In this document: piece by piece, positions 7,017 through 16,474 of the stretch | Layout: each line of letters begins with the position of its first letter | Numbering within the stretch: position 1 is the stretch's first letter | DNA from: Rhizobium sp. FKL33 | GTDB taxonomy: Bacteria; Pseudomonadota; Alphaproteobacteria; Rhizobiales; Rhizobiaceae | DNA length: 64,000 nt | Assembly (NCBI RefSeq): GCF_005222915.1 | Contig: NZ_STFX01000028.1 | Coordinates: 157,125-221,124, forward strand | Reading direction: 5' to 3' | The notes under the pieces: model-generated | What the model was told of the DNA's origin: nothing | Database searches by the model: none | The model's input: only the letters and a program-made list of their open reading frames with translations | Translations under genes and position numbers: made by a program

Positions 7017-8828
7017 TTGAGCGCAGAGACTGACAAGACCGGCTACCGGGTTCTGGCCCGGAAATATCGCCCCAAGGACTTCTCCGACCTCATGGTCGGC
7101 CAGGAGGCGATGGTCCGTACGCTCACCAACGCCTTCGAGACCGGCCGCATCGCCCAAGCCTATATGCTCACCGGCGTACGCGGCGTGGGCAAGACCACGA
7201 CCGCCCGCATTCTGGCGCGCGCGCTCAATTACAAGACCGACGCCATCGACAAACCGACCATCGACCTGCGCGAGCCCGGCCTGCATTGCCAGGCCATCAT
7301 GGAGGGCCGGCATGTCGACGTGATCGAGATGGACGCCGCCTCCCATACAGGCATCGACGATATCAGAGAAATCATCGAGCAGGTGCGCTATAAGCCGGCG
7401 TCTGCACGATACAAGGTCTACATCATCGACGAAGTGCACATGCTGTCGACGGCCGCGTTCAACGGCTTGTTGAAGACGCTGGAAGAGCCGCCGGAACATG
7501 TGAAATTCATCTTCGCCACCACCGAAATTCGTAAGGTGCCGGTGACGGTGCTGTCGCGCTGCCAGCGCTTCGATCTCCGGCGCATCTCTGCCGCCGATCT
7601 GACCCATCTCTTCAGCACCATCGCCGAGAAGGAAGGCATTCAGGCCGAGACCGAGGCGTTGGCCCTGATCGCGCGCGCCGCCGAGGGGTCTGCGCGCGAC
7701 GGCCTGTCGCTGATGGATCAGGCGATCGCTCATGGCGCAGGTGTAGTCGAGACGGATGCGGTGCGCGCCATGCTCGGCCTCGCCGATCGCGCCCGCATTG
7801 CCGATCTCTTCCGGCATATCGTCAAAGGCGACGTCGCCGCGGCGCTCAACGAATTTTCCGAACAATACGCCGCCGGCGCCAATCCAGTGGTGGTGCTCAA
7901 CGATCTCGCCGATTTCACCCATCTGGTCACGCGACTCAAATATATCCCGGACGCCGCCAATGACCCGTCGCTGTCCGAAATCGAGCGGGTGCAAGGCGCG
8001 GAACTGGCCAAGTCCATTGCCGTGACGGCGCTGTCGCGCATCTGGCAGATGCTGCTCAAGGGCATTCCGGAGACGGAGAACGCTTCCCGCCCGTTCGGCG
8101 CGGCGGAGATGGTGTTGATCCGGCTGGCGCATGCCGGCTCCCTGCCCTCGCCCGAAGACGCCGCGCGCCGTCTGGCCGGCATGATGAACGGCGACATGGG
8201 CGCGCCGACGCCCGCGCCGCGCGGCGGCAATGGCGGCGGCCCGCAGACGATGGCCGCATCAGACAACAGAAGCTATCAATCCATGGCTCCATCCTCGCCT
8301 TCGGGCGGGGCGACCATGCTGCGCGCGGTTCCCTCCTCGCCGCAACAGCCGATGCAGGATCTCAGACCCTCGCCGGCGGCGCGCCCCGACGAAGCGCCCA
8401 AGGTCAACCTGCGCTCGCTCGCCGATGTCGCCCAACTCGCGGGCGACAAGCGAGACATGAAGCTGAAGGCGCAGTTGCGGCAATTCGTGCGGCCCGTGCG
8501 CATGGAGCCCGGCAAGATCGAGCTGGCGCTCTCGCCCGACGCGCCGAAAAGCCTGGTCGGCGATCTCTCAACTCGGCTCAGAGAATGGACCGGGCAACAC
8601 TGGCTGGTGGTGATCTCGCGGGAACCGGGCGGGCTCACCCTCGTTGAGGCCGAAGCGAAGGAGCGCGACGACCGCGTGGCGGATGCGCGCGCCGACCCGG
8701 ATGTCGCCGCCATTCTGGCGCGCTATCCGGGCGCCAAGATCACCGACGTCCGCGTGATGGCCGCGCCCGATGACGACAATGAAGACGCCGTCGCCGCCGA
8801 TGAGGCGCTCGACGATTTCGACGAATAA
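7017..8828 (+). CDS. dnaX: DNA polymerase III subunit gamma/tau
   Basis: 603 residues. The start is a TTG at 7017 with AGGCGGA about 9 bases upstream. A nearby ATG at 7010 runs into a stop, and the next in-frame ATG would remove the conserved YRVLARKYRPKDF. The AAA+ clamp-loader module has Walker A GVRGVGKTT (residues 53-61), Walker B IIDEVH (136-141) and the S-R-C sensor (180-182). The zinc module normally holding four cysteines between Walker A and B is reduced to one Cys (C91). A Pro/Ala-rich linker (about 385-450) leads to the C-terminal tau region that contacts polymerase alpha and helicase. ybaB follows 12 bases later. No slippery A run for a programmed gamma frameshift is visible. Confidence 0.95.
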   Translation: MSAETDKTGYRVLARKYRPKDFSDLMVGQEAMVRTLTNAFETGRIAQAYMLTGVRGVGKTTTARILARALNYKTDAIDKPTIDLREPGLHCQAIMEGRHVDVIEMDAASHTGIDDIREIIEQVRYKPASARYKVYIIDEVHMLSTAAFNGLLKTLEEPPEHVKFIFATTEIRKVPVTVLSRCQRFDLRRISAADLTHLFSTIAEKEGIQAETEALALIARAAEGSARDGLSLMDQAIAHGAGVVETDAVRAMLGLADRARIADLFRHIVKGDVAAALNEFSEQYAAGANPVVVLNDLADFTHLVTRLKYIPDAANDPSLSEIERVQGAELAKSIAVTALSRIWQMLLKGIPETENASRPFGAAEMVLIRLAHAGSLPSPEDAARRLAGMMNGDMGAPTPAPRGGNGGGPQTMAASDNRSYQSMAPSSPSGGATMLRAVPSSPQQPMQDLRPSPAARPDEAPKVNLRSLADVAQLAGDKRDMKLKAQLRQFVRPVRMEPGKIELALSPDAPKSLVGDLSTRLREWTGQHWLVVISREPGGLTLVEAEAKERDDRVADARADPDVAAILARYPGAKITDVRVMAAPDDDNEDAVAADEALDDFDE

Positions 8829-8840
8829 TAACAGGAGCGA

Positions 8841-9167
8841 ATGATGAAAGACCTCATGGGCATGATGGGCAAGGTCAAGGAGATGCAGGCCAAGATGGAG
8901 AAAGTCCAGGCCGAGATCGCCGCCATGAGCATCGAAGGCAAGGCCGGCGGCGGACTGGTGGCGGTCGTTCTCGACGGCAAGGGCCATATGACTTCGCTCA
9001 AGATCGACCCATCGCTGTTCAAGGAAGACGATGTCGAAATCCTCGAAGACCTGCTCGTCGCCGCCCATAAAGACGCCAAGGACAAGGGCGAAGCCCAGGC
9101 CCAGGAAAAGATGGCGACTTTGACCGCCGGCATGCCGCTGCCGCCGGGCATGAAGTTCCCGTTCTGA
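8841..9167 (+). CDS. YbaB/EbfC family nucleoid-associated protein
   Basis: 108 residues starting at the first of two adjacent ATG codons, behind AGGAG. Met/Lys-rich N-terminal helix ([20 protein letters not shown]), then the beta segment [15 protein letters not shown] and a second helix with [12 protein letters not shown]; the C-terminus [10 protein letters not shown] is typical of the family. These dimeric proteins bind DNA non-specifically. The dnaX-ybaB(-recR) pairing is widespread; here recR is about 2.2 kb downstream, separated by a TetR/hydrolase/MOSC insertion. Confidence 0.93.
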   Translation: MMKDLMGMMGKVKEMQAKMEKVQAEIAAMSIEGKAGGGLVAVVLDGKGHMTSLKIDPSLFKEDDVEILEDLLVAAHKDAKDKGEAQAQEKMATLTAGMPLPPGMKFPF

Positions 9168-10058
9168 TCATTCAAAACGCCGGCTGGGCCAGGGGTTGAC
9201 GCCCTGGCCCAGCCACAACAGCGTGTCTAGCCAGAAGCCGGACGCATGATGGGCGCGAAACAGGTCGAAGTGACCGACCTCCGACTGACCTAGATCGTCG
9301 GGCTCCAGCATCACGGCGTGCCGCTCAGAACCAGCATAATAAGATAGAGCGCGCCGCACCGCTGCAGGAGTGGCGAAGTCATCGTCCGACACGCTTACCG
9401 CCAGGATCGGCGCTGATACGGCGGCGAATCGAGCCCGCAGATTCTGCTTTTCTTCATTTGACGACCCTCTTTCGATCTCCTTTCCTCGCAGGGCCCATTC
9501 GAGCGCGACGCCGCGCGGCAAATCCTCGAGCCAGCCCAGTTTTCGTCCCGGGAAATAGCCCGCCGCCCTCGTCAGCGCCGGCATCACCACGTGCCATTTA
9601 AGGAACAGCGTCCAGCGCTGCGCCGCGCGATAATCCGGCCAATAGGCGTATTGAGCGCCCAAGGTGAGCATGCGGCTGATGTCAGCAGCGTTTTCGGCAT
9701 AGCCCGGCAGAAAGCCGCCGATGGAATGTCCGACGACCAGAACCGGCAGATCCGGCGCCGTCTGACGGACATAGGCGAGAACGGCGGCAAAATCCTTCTC
9801 CCCCCAGTCGCGCCAGCGATAGTTCGATCCGCGTAACCGCTCCGGACGAGAGAGGCCGATGCCGCGAAAGTCATAGGTGAGCGCGTGATAGCCGTGCTCG
9901 GTGAGAAAGCGGGCATAGGCATGATAAAAGCGCGCTTGAACGCCGGTGGCGCAATTGACGATCACCACACCCTGCTCGGGGCCGAGACGCCGCGGCCACC
10001 AGTGGCCGCCGAGGCGCACGCCATCGCCGCATTGGATCTCGATTGCTTTCGGCTCCAT
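9168..10058 (-). CDS. Alpha/beta fold hydrolase
   Basis: 296 residues from the ATG at 10058, behind GGTGGAGCGGG; the open frame further upstream overlaps the tetR gene and is not used. The nucleophile elbow is VVGHSIGGF, the acid residue probably lies in SVSDDDFATP, and the catalytic His is in SEVGHFDLFR. The oxyanion strand and TYDFRGIGLSRP are typical of alpha/beta hydrolases of the serine aminopeptidase/lysophospholipase-like type. The substrate is unknown. It is divergent from a TetR gene with a palindromic operator between them, so it is probably that repressor's target. Confidence 0.85.
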   Translation of the reverse strand: MEPKAIEIQCGDGVRLGGHWWPRRLGPEQGVVIVNCATGVQARFYHAYARFLTEHGYHALTYDFRGIGLSRPERLRGSNYRWRDWGEKDFAAVLAYVRQTAPDLPVLVVGHSIGGFLPGYAENAADISRMLTLGAQYAYWPDYRAAQRWTLFLKWHVVMPALTRAAGYFPGRKLGWLEDLPRGVALEWALRGKEIERGSSNEEKQNLRARFAAVSAPILAVSVSDDDFATPAAVRRALSYYAGSERHAVMLEPDDLGQSEVGHFDLFRAHHASGFWLDTLLWLGQGVNPWPSRRFE

Positions 10059-10106
10059 TCCCGCTCCACCCTTTCTTGGTTCAGAGTGGCGGAAATCGCT
10101 GCTTGT

Positions 10107-10128
10107 GTATACTAACTGGTCAGTATAC
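10107..10128. promoter_or_regulatory. Palindromic operator for the TetR regulator
   Basis: A perfect inverted repeat GTATACT-N8-AGTATAC with centre AACTGGTC lies in the 78-base divergent gap between the hydrolase and tetR starts. Core and spacing resemble TetR-family operators. It is the only strong palindrome in the gap. Confidence 0.7.
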
Positions 10129-10136
10129 TTTCGGCT

Positions 10137-10718
10137 ATGGTCGAGACAGACACCCGCGAAAAGATCGTCGCCGCCGCCAACCGGCTGTTCTACCGGGAGG
10201 GAATCCGCGCCGTCAGCGTCGATGCGGTGGCGGCTGAAGCCGGCATCACCAAAAAGTCGCTCTATTACCACTTCAAGAGCAAGGACGACCTCGTCGCCGC
10301 CTATCTGGATTATCGCGACCAGCCCAGCCTCGGCGCTTTTAAAAAATGCTTCGACACGTCGAAGGGCCCGCTCGCCGATCGCATCGCCGGCCTTTTCGAG
10401 AACCTTGCACTTGTGGCCGCCGATCCGAAATGGAAAGGCTGCGGCTTTCTGCGCACCTCGGTCGAACTCGCCAATCTTCCGGGTCATCCGGCGATCGTAG
10501 CAGGCATTACCCATAAGAAACGGCTGGAGGCCTGGCTGCAATCGATCTTCGCGGATGCCGGATTGGAGAACGCCAACGCTCTTGCCCGCCAGATCCGGCT
10601 GTTGATCGACGGGTGCTTCGCGGTGGTGATGCTGCATCGAGACCCCGGCTATATGCGCGAGGCCGGCGAGGCGGCGCGTTGCCTCGTCGATGCGGCTCTG
10701 GCGAAGCGACCGGGATAG
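10137..10718 (+). CDS. TetR/AcrR family transcriptional regulator
   Basis: 193 residues. The N-terminal HTH runs from TREKIVAAANRLFYREG through AGITKKSLYYHFKSKDDLV, the standard TetR signature. The C-terminal ligand domain starts near residue 75 and is of the TetR_C_33-like type by its general pattern; the ligand is unknown. The ATG lies 9 bases beyond the palindrome at 10107-10128, so autorepression is likely together with control of the divergent hydrolase. A clear Shine-Dalgarno is not visible, suggesting a very short leader. Confidence 0.92.
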   Translation: MVETDTREKIVAAANRLFYREGIRAVSVDAVAAEAGITKKSLYYHFKSKDDLVAAYLDYRDQPSLGAFKKCFDTSKGPLADRIAGLFENLALVAADPKWKGCGFLRTSVELANLPGHPAIVAGITHKKRLEAWLQSIFADAGLENANALARQIRLLIDGCFAVVMLHRDPGYMREAGEAARCLVDAALAKRPG

Positions 10719-10735
10719 ATTTCCCCGAAAGGCTG

Positions 10736-11353
10736 CTATTTCGCCAGAATCATCGCCCGCAATCGTTGGCCGATCGGCGCGGCGAGAAAGCGGCGTTTGA
10801 TCTCTTCGTCCAGCCGCTTGCCATGAGTGCGCATGAGGTCAGGCATGCTGATGCGGTCGCCGGCGAAAGGCGTATAGTCCACAGGATCGCCCGCACGCAC
10901 GACGCCCTCTTCGAGCACGCGGGCATAGGCGCCGGGCCGCGCCGCGGCGGCATAGCGTTTGACCATCAGCGGATCTTCCATGTGGGCTGCGAATGTGGCG
11001 CAGGGCGTGCGGGCGGAGGTCACTTCCAGCAACACGTCTCCAATCCGAAACCGGTCGCCAACCGCAACGTTGCGATTGTCCAAGCCGTCGATCAGCAGGT
11101 TTTCGCCAAAGGCTCCGGCCGGGAGGTTTCGTCCCAACTCGGATCGCCACCACTCATAATCCACCGAACCCTCGATATAGACGGCCTGATCCGGCCCGCC
11201 ATGATATTTGCGGTTGATGATCCTATCGCCGGCCAATCCTTCGCGGCCGATCATCACCGGATGGTCCACGGGCCGCTTGTCGATGCCGGTCTTGCCGGAG
11301 GATTTTCCGGGCATCGGCGTCGCGTCGCCGATCGAAACTGCGAGGAGCCGCAT
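10736..11353 (-). CDS. MOSC domain-containing protein
   Basis: 205 residues from the ATG at 11353, with GGAGG 7-12 bases upstream; a longer frame exists without such a site. The signature [12 protein letters not shown], the AFGENL motif and the conserved cysteine context [11 protein letters not shown] mark a MOSC domain as in YiiM/YuaD proteins. Those proteins are predicted to handle molybdenum cofactor-bound sulfur or to detoxify N-hydroxylated bases. It stands between tetR (convergent) and recR (divergent). The specific substrate is not visible. Confidence 0.88.
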   Translation of the reverse strand: MRLLAVSIGDATPMPGKSSGKTGIDKRPVDHPVMIGREGLAGDRIINRKYHGGPDQAVYIEGSVDYEWWRSELGRNLPAGAFGENLLIDGLDNRNVAVGDRFRIGDVLLEVTSARTPCATFAAHMEDPLMVKRYAAAARPGAYARVLEEGVVRAGDPVDYTPFAGDRISMPDLMRTHGKRLDEEIKRRFLAAPIGQRLRAMILAK

Positions 11354-11409
11354 GGTTTTTTCCTCCGGGTGATTCACAGATCCTCGATAGATGCGCTAAA
11401 AGCCTCGAT

Positions 11410-12015
11410 ATGGCAAAACGAGTCACCGGCCCCGAAATCGAAAAACTGATCCAGTTGCTGGCGAAAGTGCCCGGCCTCGGCCCGCGCTCGGCGCGCCGGG
11501 CGGCGCTGCATCTCGTCAAGAAGAAAGACCAGTTGCTCGGGCCTTTGGCCGGCGCCATGGCGGAGGCGCATCAGAAGGTGCGAATCTGCTCCTGCTGCGG
11601 CAATGTCGACACGATCGACCCGTGCACGGTCTGCACCGACGACCGGCGCGACCATACCGTGATCATCGTCGTCGAAGACGTCTCCGATCTCTGGGCGCTC
11701 GAACGCGCCGGCGCCATGAACGCCGCCTACCACGTGCTCGGCGGCACGCTGTCGCCGCTCGACGGCGTCGGTCCCGATGATCTCAACATTCGCGGCCTGA
11801 TCGATCGCGTCATGGGCGGAACGGTGAAGGAAGTGATCATCGCCGTCAACGCGACGGTCGAAGGCCAGACCACCGCTCATTACATCACCAGCCAGCTGGC
11901 CGGGCTCGAGGTGAAGATCACCCGGCTCGCGCATGGCGTTCCGGTCGGCGGCGAACTCGATTATCTCGATGAAGGCACGCTGACGGCGGCGCTACGCTCG
12001 CGGACGTCGATCTGA
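11410..12015 (+). CDS. recR: Recombination mediator RecR
   Basis: 201 residues, the normal length. N-terminal HhH ([20 protein letters not shown]), a four-Cys zinc finger ([16 protein letters not shown]), and a Toprim domain beginning [16 protein letters not shown]. The C-terminal segment with [18 protein letters not shown], here starting [10 protein letters not shown], is intact. RecR with RecO/RecF loads RecA onto gapped single-stranded DNA. It is followed after 11 bases by the transglycosylase gene. Confidence 0.96.
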   Translation: MAKRVTGPEIEKLIQLLAKVPGLGPRSARRAALHLVKKKDQLLGPLAGAMAEAHQKVRICSCCGNVDTIDPCTVCTDDRRDHTVIIVVEDVSDLWALERAGAMNAAYHVLGGTLSPLDGVGPDDLNIRGLIDRVMGGTVKEVIIAVNATVEGQTTAHYITSQLAGLEVKITRLAHGVPVGGELDYLDEGTLTAALRSRTSI

Positions 12016-12026
12016 GGAGAATTGCG

Positions 12027-13301
12027 ATGAACATTTCCGCCCGTTTCCGGGATGCGTCCGCATTGGCGAGAGGCGTGATGCTCGGCCTCTCCATAACGGT
12101 CGCCGCTCTCGCCTCTCCAGCCGCAGCCGTCTCTCAGGCTGCCGTGGAAAAACATTTCAAAGCCTGGATCGAGAAGGAAATCTGGCCGGAAGCCTCCGCA
12201 CAGGGAATCTCCCGGCAATCCTTCGAACGCGCCTTTGCCGGCGTGCGCATCAACTGGAAACTGCCCGATCTCGTGCCGCCGGGAACCAAGCCGCCCAAGA
12301 AGAAGGCGCAGACCCAGGCGGAATTTTCGAGCCCTGGCCCCTACTTCAACGAAAAGCGACTGGCTGGGCTGGCCGCCACGGGCCGCGCCTATGCAAGCTC
12401 GCACAAACGGCTTCTCGCGCGCATCGACCGCGAGTTCGGCGTGCCCGGCGAAATCGTGCTGGCGATCTGGGGTCGCGAAACCGGCTATGGCAAAGCGAAG
12501 ATCACCGCCTCGGAAATCGACGTGCTGGCGACCATGGCCTTCATGTCGGAGCGCAAGCCGTTGTTCCGCAAGGAGCTAATCGCGGCGCTGCTGATGGTCG
12601 AACAGGGCGTCGATCCCTCCGTGATGAAGGGCTCCTGGGCGGGCGCGATGGGCCAGCCGCAATTCATGCCGTCATCCTACCTCAAATATGCGGTGGATTT
12701 CGACGGCGACGGCAGGAAAGACATCTGGAATTCCGTGCCCGACTCGCTCGGATCGATTGCCAATTATCTGCGTCTCAAAGGCTGGGAGGCCCATCGCGGC
12801 TGGGGATATGAAGCGTCCATTCCGGCTGAGGTCTCCTGCGCCCAGGAAGGCCCCGATCTCGCCAAGCCGATCGCCGAATGGGCGGCCACGGGAATTAAAC
12901 GCGTCACCGGCAAGGACTTCCCCCGCGATGAGACGAAACGGACCGGCATGATGCTGGTCCCCGCCGGACGCCACGGCCCGGAATTCATCGTCACGCCCAA
13001 TTTCTACGTCATCAAGGAATACAACAATTCCGACCTCTATGCGCTGTTCATCGGCAATCTCGCCGATCGCATCGCCTATGGCTCGGGCGCGTTCCGTGGC
13101 GAATGGGGCTCGGTGGGGCATATGCTGCGCTCCGATGTGCTCGCCATGCAGAAGCGGCTTGCCGCCAAGGGCTATGACGTCGGCAAGGTGGACGGCCTGC
13201 CCGGCTACAAGACCCGACGCTCGATCGGCATGTGGCAGCAAAAGGCGGGCCTGACGCCCACATGCTATCCGGACGAAACGCTGCTCAAGAAGATCCGCTG
13301 A
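12027..13301 (+). CDS. Lytic murein transglycosylase (MltB family) with peptidoglycan-binding domain
   Basis: 424 residues, start behind GAGGAG. A signal peptide spans residues 1 to about 35 (GVMLGLSITVAALASPAAA). The SLT domain carries catalytic Glu in AIWGRETGYGKAKI and the MltB signatures GSWAGAMGQPQFMPSSYL and DFDGDGRKDIW. The C-terminal ~60 residues (MLRSDVLAMQKRLAAKGYD ... GLPGYKTRRSIGMWQ) form a PG_binding_1 domain. It cleaves glycan strands to 1,6-anhydroMurNAc products in the periplasm. No lipobox Cys is present at the signal cleavage site, so it is probably soluble rather than a lipoprotein. Confidence 0.93.
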   Translation: MNISARFRDASALARGVMLGLSITVAALASPAAAVSQAAVEKHFKAWIEKEIWPEASAQGISRQSFERAFAGVRINWKLPDLVPPGTKPPKKKAQTQAEFSSPGPYFNEKRLAGLAATGRAYASSHKRLLARIDREFGVPGEIVLAIWGRETGYGKAKITASEIDVLATMAFMSERKPLFRKELIAALLMVEQGVDPSVMKGSWAGAMGQPQFMPSSYLKYAVDFDGDGRKDIWNSVPDSLGSIANYLRLKGWEAHRGWGYEASIPAEVSCAQEGPDLAKPIAEWAATGIKRVTGKDFPRDETKRTGMMLVPAGRHGPEFIVTPNFYVIKEYNNSDLYALFIGNLADRIAYGSGAFRGEWGSVGHMLRSDVLAMQKRLAAKGYDVGKVDGLPGYKTRRSIGMWQQKAGLTPTCYPDETLLKKIR

Positions 13302-13388
13302 TCCCGCCAGACCGCGCGATCGGGCCGCCTCTTGCATTTGCCCCCGCGAAAGAGTAAACAAACTTCAAATCTTGATCACTTCGATGAA

Positions 13389-13419
13389 GAGTGGGCCCCG
13401 CAAGGACCCGCTCTTTTTT
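13389..13419 (+). terminator. Terminator/attenuator upstream of rimP
   Basis: GAGTGGG (13389-13395) pairs with CCCGCTC (13407-13413) with one G-T wobble, then six T. It lies 35 bases before rimP, so it may end the transglycosylase transcript or act as a leader attenuator for the nusA operon. Confidence 0.72.
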
Positions 13420-13453
13420 GTTAGCTCCGGTCTGCCGGGGGAAACGAGCGCTT

Positions 13454-14056
13454 ATGAACGATACGGTTATCGAACCGAGACTGATAGTCGAAACAGGCAT
13501 TGATGCGCGCGTGGCGCAGATCATCGAGCCGGTAATCGGGGAGTTGGGCTACCAGCTCGTGAGGGTAAAGCTGTCCAACCAGAACGGCCTGACCCTGCAG
13601 ATCATGGCCGAGCGCCCCGACGGCACCATGACCGTCAATGACTGCGAAGCGATTTCCATGGCGATCTCGCCGGTGCTCGACGTCGAAGACCCGATCGACA
13701 AGCAGTACAATCTCGAAATCTCCTCGCCCGGCATCGACCGTCCGATGGTCCGCAAGGGCGACTTCCTGAAATGGCAGGGCCATATCATCAAGTGCGAAAC
13801 CTCGGTGATGGTCGAGGGGCGCAAACGCTTCAAGGGCAAGATCCTTGAGGTCACCGACGAAGGCTTCGTGCTCGAACGCGACCAGATCGGCTATGGCGAG
13901 GAGCCGCAGGTGACCATTCCCTTCGCCTCGCTCGCCGAAGGCCGGCTCATTCTCACCGACGAGCTGATCCGCGACGCGCTCAAGGCCGACAAGGCCGCCC
14001 GCGCCGCCGCCAATCAGAACGACGCAGACGATGAAGACATGGAGGACGAGGGCTGA
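13454..14056 (+). CDS. rimP: Ribosome maturation factor RimP
   Basis: 200 residues from the ATG at 13454. The N-terminal domain contains [16 protein letters not shown] and [16 protein letters not shown], then [14 protein letters not shown], the RimP signature, and a C-terminal SH3-like domain with [16 protein letters not shown]. The acidic tail ([11 protein letters not shown]) is common in alphaproteobacteria. RimP assists 30S maturation. It opens the rimP-nusA-ylxR-infB operon, and the hairpin at 13389-13419 precedes it. Confidence 0.95.
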   Translation: MNDTVIEPRLIVETGIDARVAQIIEPVIGELGYQLVRVKLSNQNGLTLQIMAERPDGTMTVNDCEAISMAISPVLDVEDPIDKQYNLEISSPGIDRPMVRKGDFLKWQGHIIKCETSVMVEGRKRFKGKILEVTDEGFVLERDQIGYGEEPQVTIPFASLAEGRLILTDELIRDALKADKAARAAANQNDADDEDMEDEG

Positions 14057-14105
14057 TCGCCTTCGCCTCGATAGAAACTGACCATCAGAACGGAGACTTA
14101 AGACG

Positions 14106-15737
14106 ATGGTAGTGAGTGCAAACAGGCTGGAACTCCTTCAGATCGCCGACGCGGTTGCGCGTGAAAAGTCGATCGACCGCGAGATCGTGCTCGCCGCGAT
14201 GGCGGATGCGATCCAGAAGGCGGCGCGCTCGCGCTATGGCACGGAGTCCAACATCAAGGCCGACATCAACCCCAAGACGGGCGAGATGAAGCTGCAGCGT
14301 CTCCTGGAAGTGGTCGAACATGCGGAGGATTACTCCCGCGAGATCCCGCTTCTGCTCGCCCGCGACCGCAACCCCGACGCCCAGATCGGCGACTTCATCG
14401 CCGACCCGCTGCCGCCGATGGATTTCGGCCGCATCGCCGCCCAGTCCGCCAAGCAGGTCATCGTCCAGAAGGTTCGCGAAGCCGAACGCGACAAGCAGTT
14501 CGACGAGTATAAGGACCGCATCGGCGAGATCATCAACGGCACCGTCAAGCGCGTCGAATACGGCAACGTGATCGTCGATCTCGGCAAGGGCGAAGGCATC
14601 ATCCGCCGCGATGAAATGATCCCGCGCGAAGCCATGCGTCCGGGTGACCGCGTCCGCGCCTTCGTCTACGACGTCCGCCGCGAACAGCGCGGTCCGCAGA
14701 TCTTCCTGTCACGCACCCATCCGCAGTTCATGGTCAAGCTCTTCACCATGGAAGTGCCTGAGATCTACGACGGCATCATCGAGATCCGTTCGGTCGCGCG
14801 CGACCCGGGCTCGCGCGCCAAGATCGCCGTGATCTCCAACGATTCCTCGATCGATCCGGTCGGCGCCTGCGTCGGTATGCGCGGCTCGCGCGTCCAGGCC
14901 GTCGTCGGCGAGCTTCAGGGCGAAAAGATCGACATCATTCCCTGGTCGAACGACCCCGCCACCTTCATCGTCAACGCGCTGCAGCCGGCGGAAGTCGCCA
15001 AGGTGGTGCTCGACGAAGACGCCGAGCGTATCGAAGTCGTGGTGCCGGACGAGCAGCTGTCGCTGGCCATCGGCCGTCGCGGCCAGAACGTCCGCCTCGC
15101 TTCGCAGCTCACCGGCTGGGACATCGACATCATGACGGAAGCGGAAGAATCCGAGCGTCGTCAGAAGGAATTCAACGAACGCACCAAGCTGTTCATGGAC
15201 GCCCTCGATGTCGACGAAATGGTCGGTCAGGTGCTTGCGTCGGAAGGCTTCGCCCAGGTCGAGGAACTCGCTTTCGTCGACTCGTCGGAAATTTCCTCCA
15301 TCGACGGCTTCGACGACGAAACCGCCGAAGAGATCCAGAGCCGCGCCCGCGATTTCCTTGACCGGCTCGAAGCGGAAATGGACGCCAAGCGTCGTGAACT
15401 CGGCGTCGAAGACGAGCTCTACAAAATCGACGGCCTCAATGCGAGCATGCTGGTCGCGCTCGGACAGGACGGCATCAAGACCATCGAGGACTTCGCCGGC
15501 TGCGCCGCAGACGACCTCGTTGGCTGGACGGAAAAGAAGAACGGCGAGACCAAGCGCTATGAGGGCCTGTTCTCGAAGCTCGACATTTCCCGCACCGACG
15601 CCGAGGCGATGATCGTGCAGGCGCGCCTCGCCGCCGGCTGGATCACCGAAGAAGATCTTGCTCGCGAGCAGGAAGCGCTCGCCGCCGAAAGCGGCGATGA
15701 AGGCGATGACGACGCCGAAGAACAGCTCGAAGGCTGA
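14106..15737 (+). CDS. nusA: Transcription termination/antitermination factor NusA
   Basis: 543 residues, start behind ACGGAG. Order: N-terminal RNA polymerase-binding domain (about 1-125), S1 domain ([20 protein letters not shown]), two KH domains with [18 protein letters not shown] and [20 protein letters not shown], then two acidic helix-hairpin-helix repeats towards the C-terminus (residues ~360-520). The double C-terminal repeat is normal for proteobacterial NusA. It modulates pausing, termination and antitermination. The next gene begins 20 bases downstream. Confidence 0.97.
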   Translation: MVVSANRLELLQIADAVAREKSIDREIVLAAMADAIQKAARSRYGTESNIKADINPKTGEMKLQRLLEVVEHAEDYSREIPLLLARDRNPDAQIGDFIADPLPPMDFGRIAAQSAKQVIVQKVREAERDKQFDEYKDRIGEIINGTVKRVEYGNVIVDLGKGEGIIRRDEMIPREAMRPGDRVRAFVYDVRREQRGPQIFLSRTHPQFMVKLFTMEVPEIYDGIIEIRSVARDPGSRAKIAVISNDSSIDPVGACVGMRGSRVQAVVGELQGEKIDIIPWSNDPATFIVNALQPAEVAKVVLDEDAERIEVVVPDEQLSLAIGRRGQNVRLASQLTGWDIDIMTEAEESERRQKEFNERTKLFMDALDVDEMVGQVLASEGFAQVEELAFVDSSEISSIDGFDDETAEEIQSRARDFLDRLEAEMDAKRRELGVEDELYKIDGLNASMLVALGQDGIKTIEDFAGCAADDLVGWTEKKNGETKRYEGLFSKLDISRTDAEAMIVQARLAAGWITEEDLAREQEALAAESGDEGDDDAEEQLEG

Positions 15738-15757
15738 AGCCGAAGGAACGACAGCCG

Positions 15758-16405
15758 ATGAAGGCCGACAGCGCCGAAAAGGACGATGGTTTCGTGAGCG
15801 AGCGCATGTGCCTCGTAACCCGCGAAACCCTGCCGGCTGAAGAGATGATCCGGTTCGTCGTCGCCCCTGACGGGACGGTGACACCGGATCTCAAAAGGGC
15901 GCTTCCGGGACGCGGCTGCTCGATCAAGGCCGAGCGGGCGCTGGTGGAAAAAGCCGCGCGCAAGGGACTCTTTGCGCGCGCCTTCAAGAAGGACGTCAAG
16001 GCCGGCCCTGAACTCGCCGATCTTGTCGATCGCCTGCTCGTGACCCATATGACGGGCATGATGAACATGGCGCGCAAGTCGGGGAAATTCCTGTCCGGCG
16101 CCACGCGTGTGGACAACGCCGTACGCTCCGGCGAGGCGCTGGCCGTGTTCCACGCCACCGATGCGGCCGCCGACGGCGTGCGCAAAATCGCCCAGGCGCG
16201 CAAGGCCTGGGCAATGACGATGGAAGAGGAGGAGCCCCCCGTCTTCCAGTTGCTTTCTTACGAGGAAATGCAGGAACTCTTGGGCGATAATGCATTTATC
16301 CACGCCGTAGCGCTTGCAGGGCAGGCCGGTGAGGGTGTAGTGAAGCGCGCGAAACTGCTCGATACCTATCGTGGCGGCAGTCGGCCTATTGCTTCAATCG
16401 AATGA
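15758..16405 (+). CDS. YlxR-like RNA-binding protein (DUF448 plus L7Ae-like domain)
   Basis: 215 residues. The N-terminal YlxR module has the signature SERMCLVTRETLPAEEMIRF and LPGRGCSIKAERALVEKA. The segment from about residue 85 (LLVTHMTGMMNMARKSGKF) is an L7Ae/L30e-like domain, as in alphaproteobacterial fusions of this family. It sits between nusA and infB, the usual place, and is thought to act in RNA binding or transcription of the operon. AAGGA precedes the start by 10 bases. Confidence 0.88.
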   Translation: MKADSAEKDDGFVSERMCLVTRETLPAEEMIRFVVAPDGTVTPDLKRALPGRGCSIKAERALVEKAARKGLFARAFKKDVKAGPELADLVDRLLVTHMTGMMNMARKSGKFLSGATRVDNAVRSGEALAVFHATDAAADGVRKIAQARKAWAMTMEEEEPPVFQLLSYEEMQELLGDNAFIHAVALAGQAGEGVVKRAKLLDTYRGGSRPIASIE

Positions 16406-16474
16406 TGCCGCGATATCAGTAAGGCGAAGGGCGCCCGTGAACGCACGGGTTTGCTCTGGAAAAACGGGACCGGA

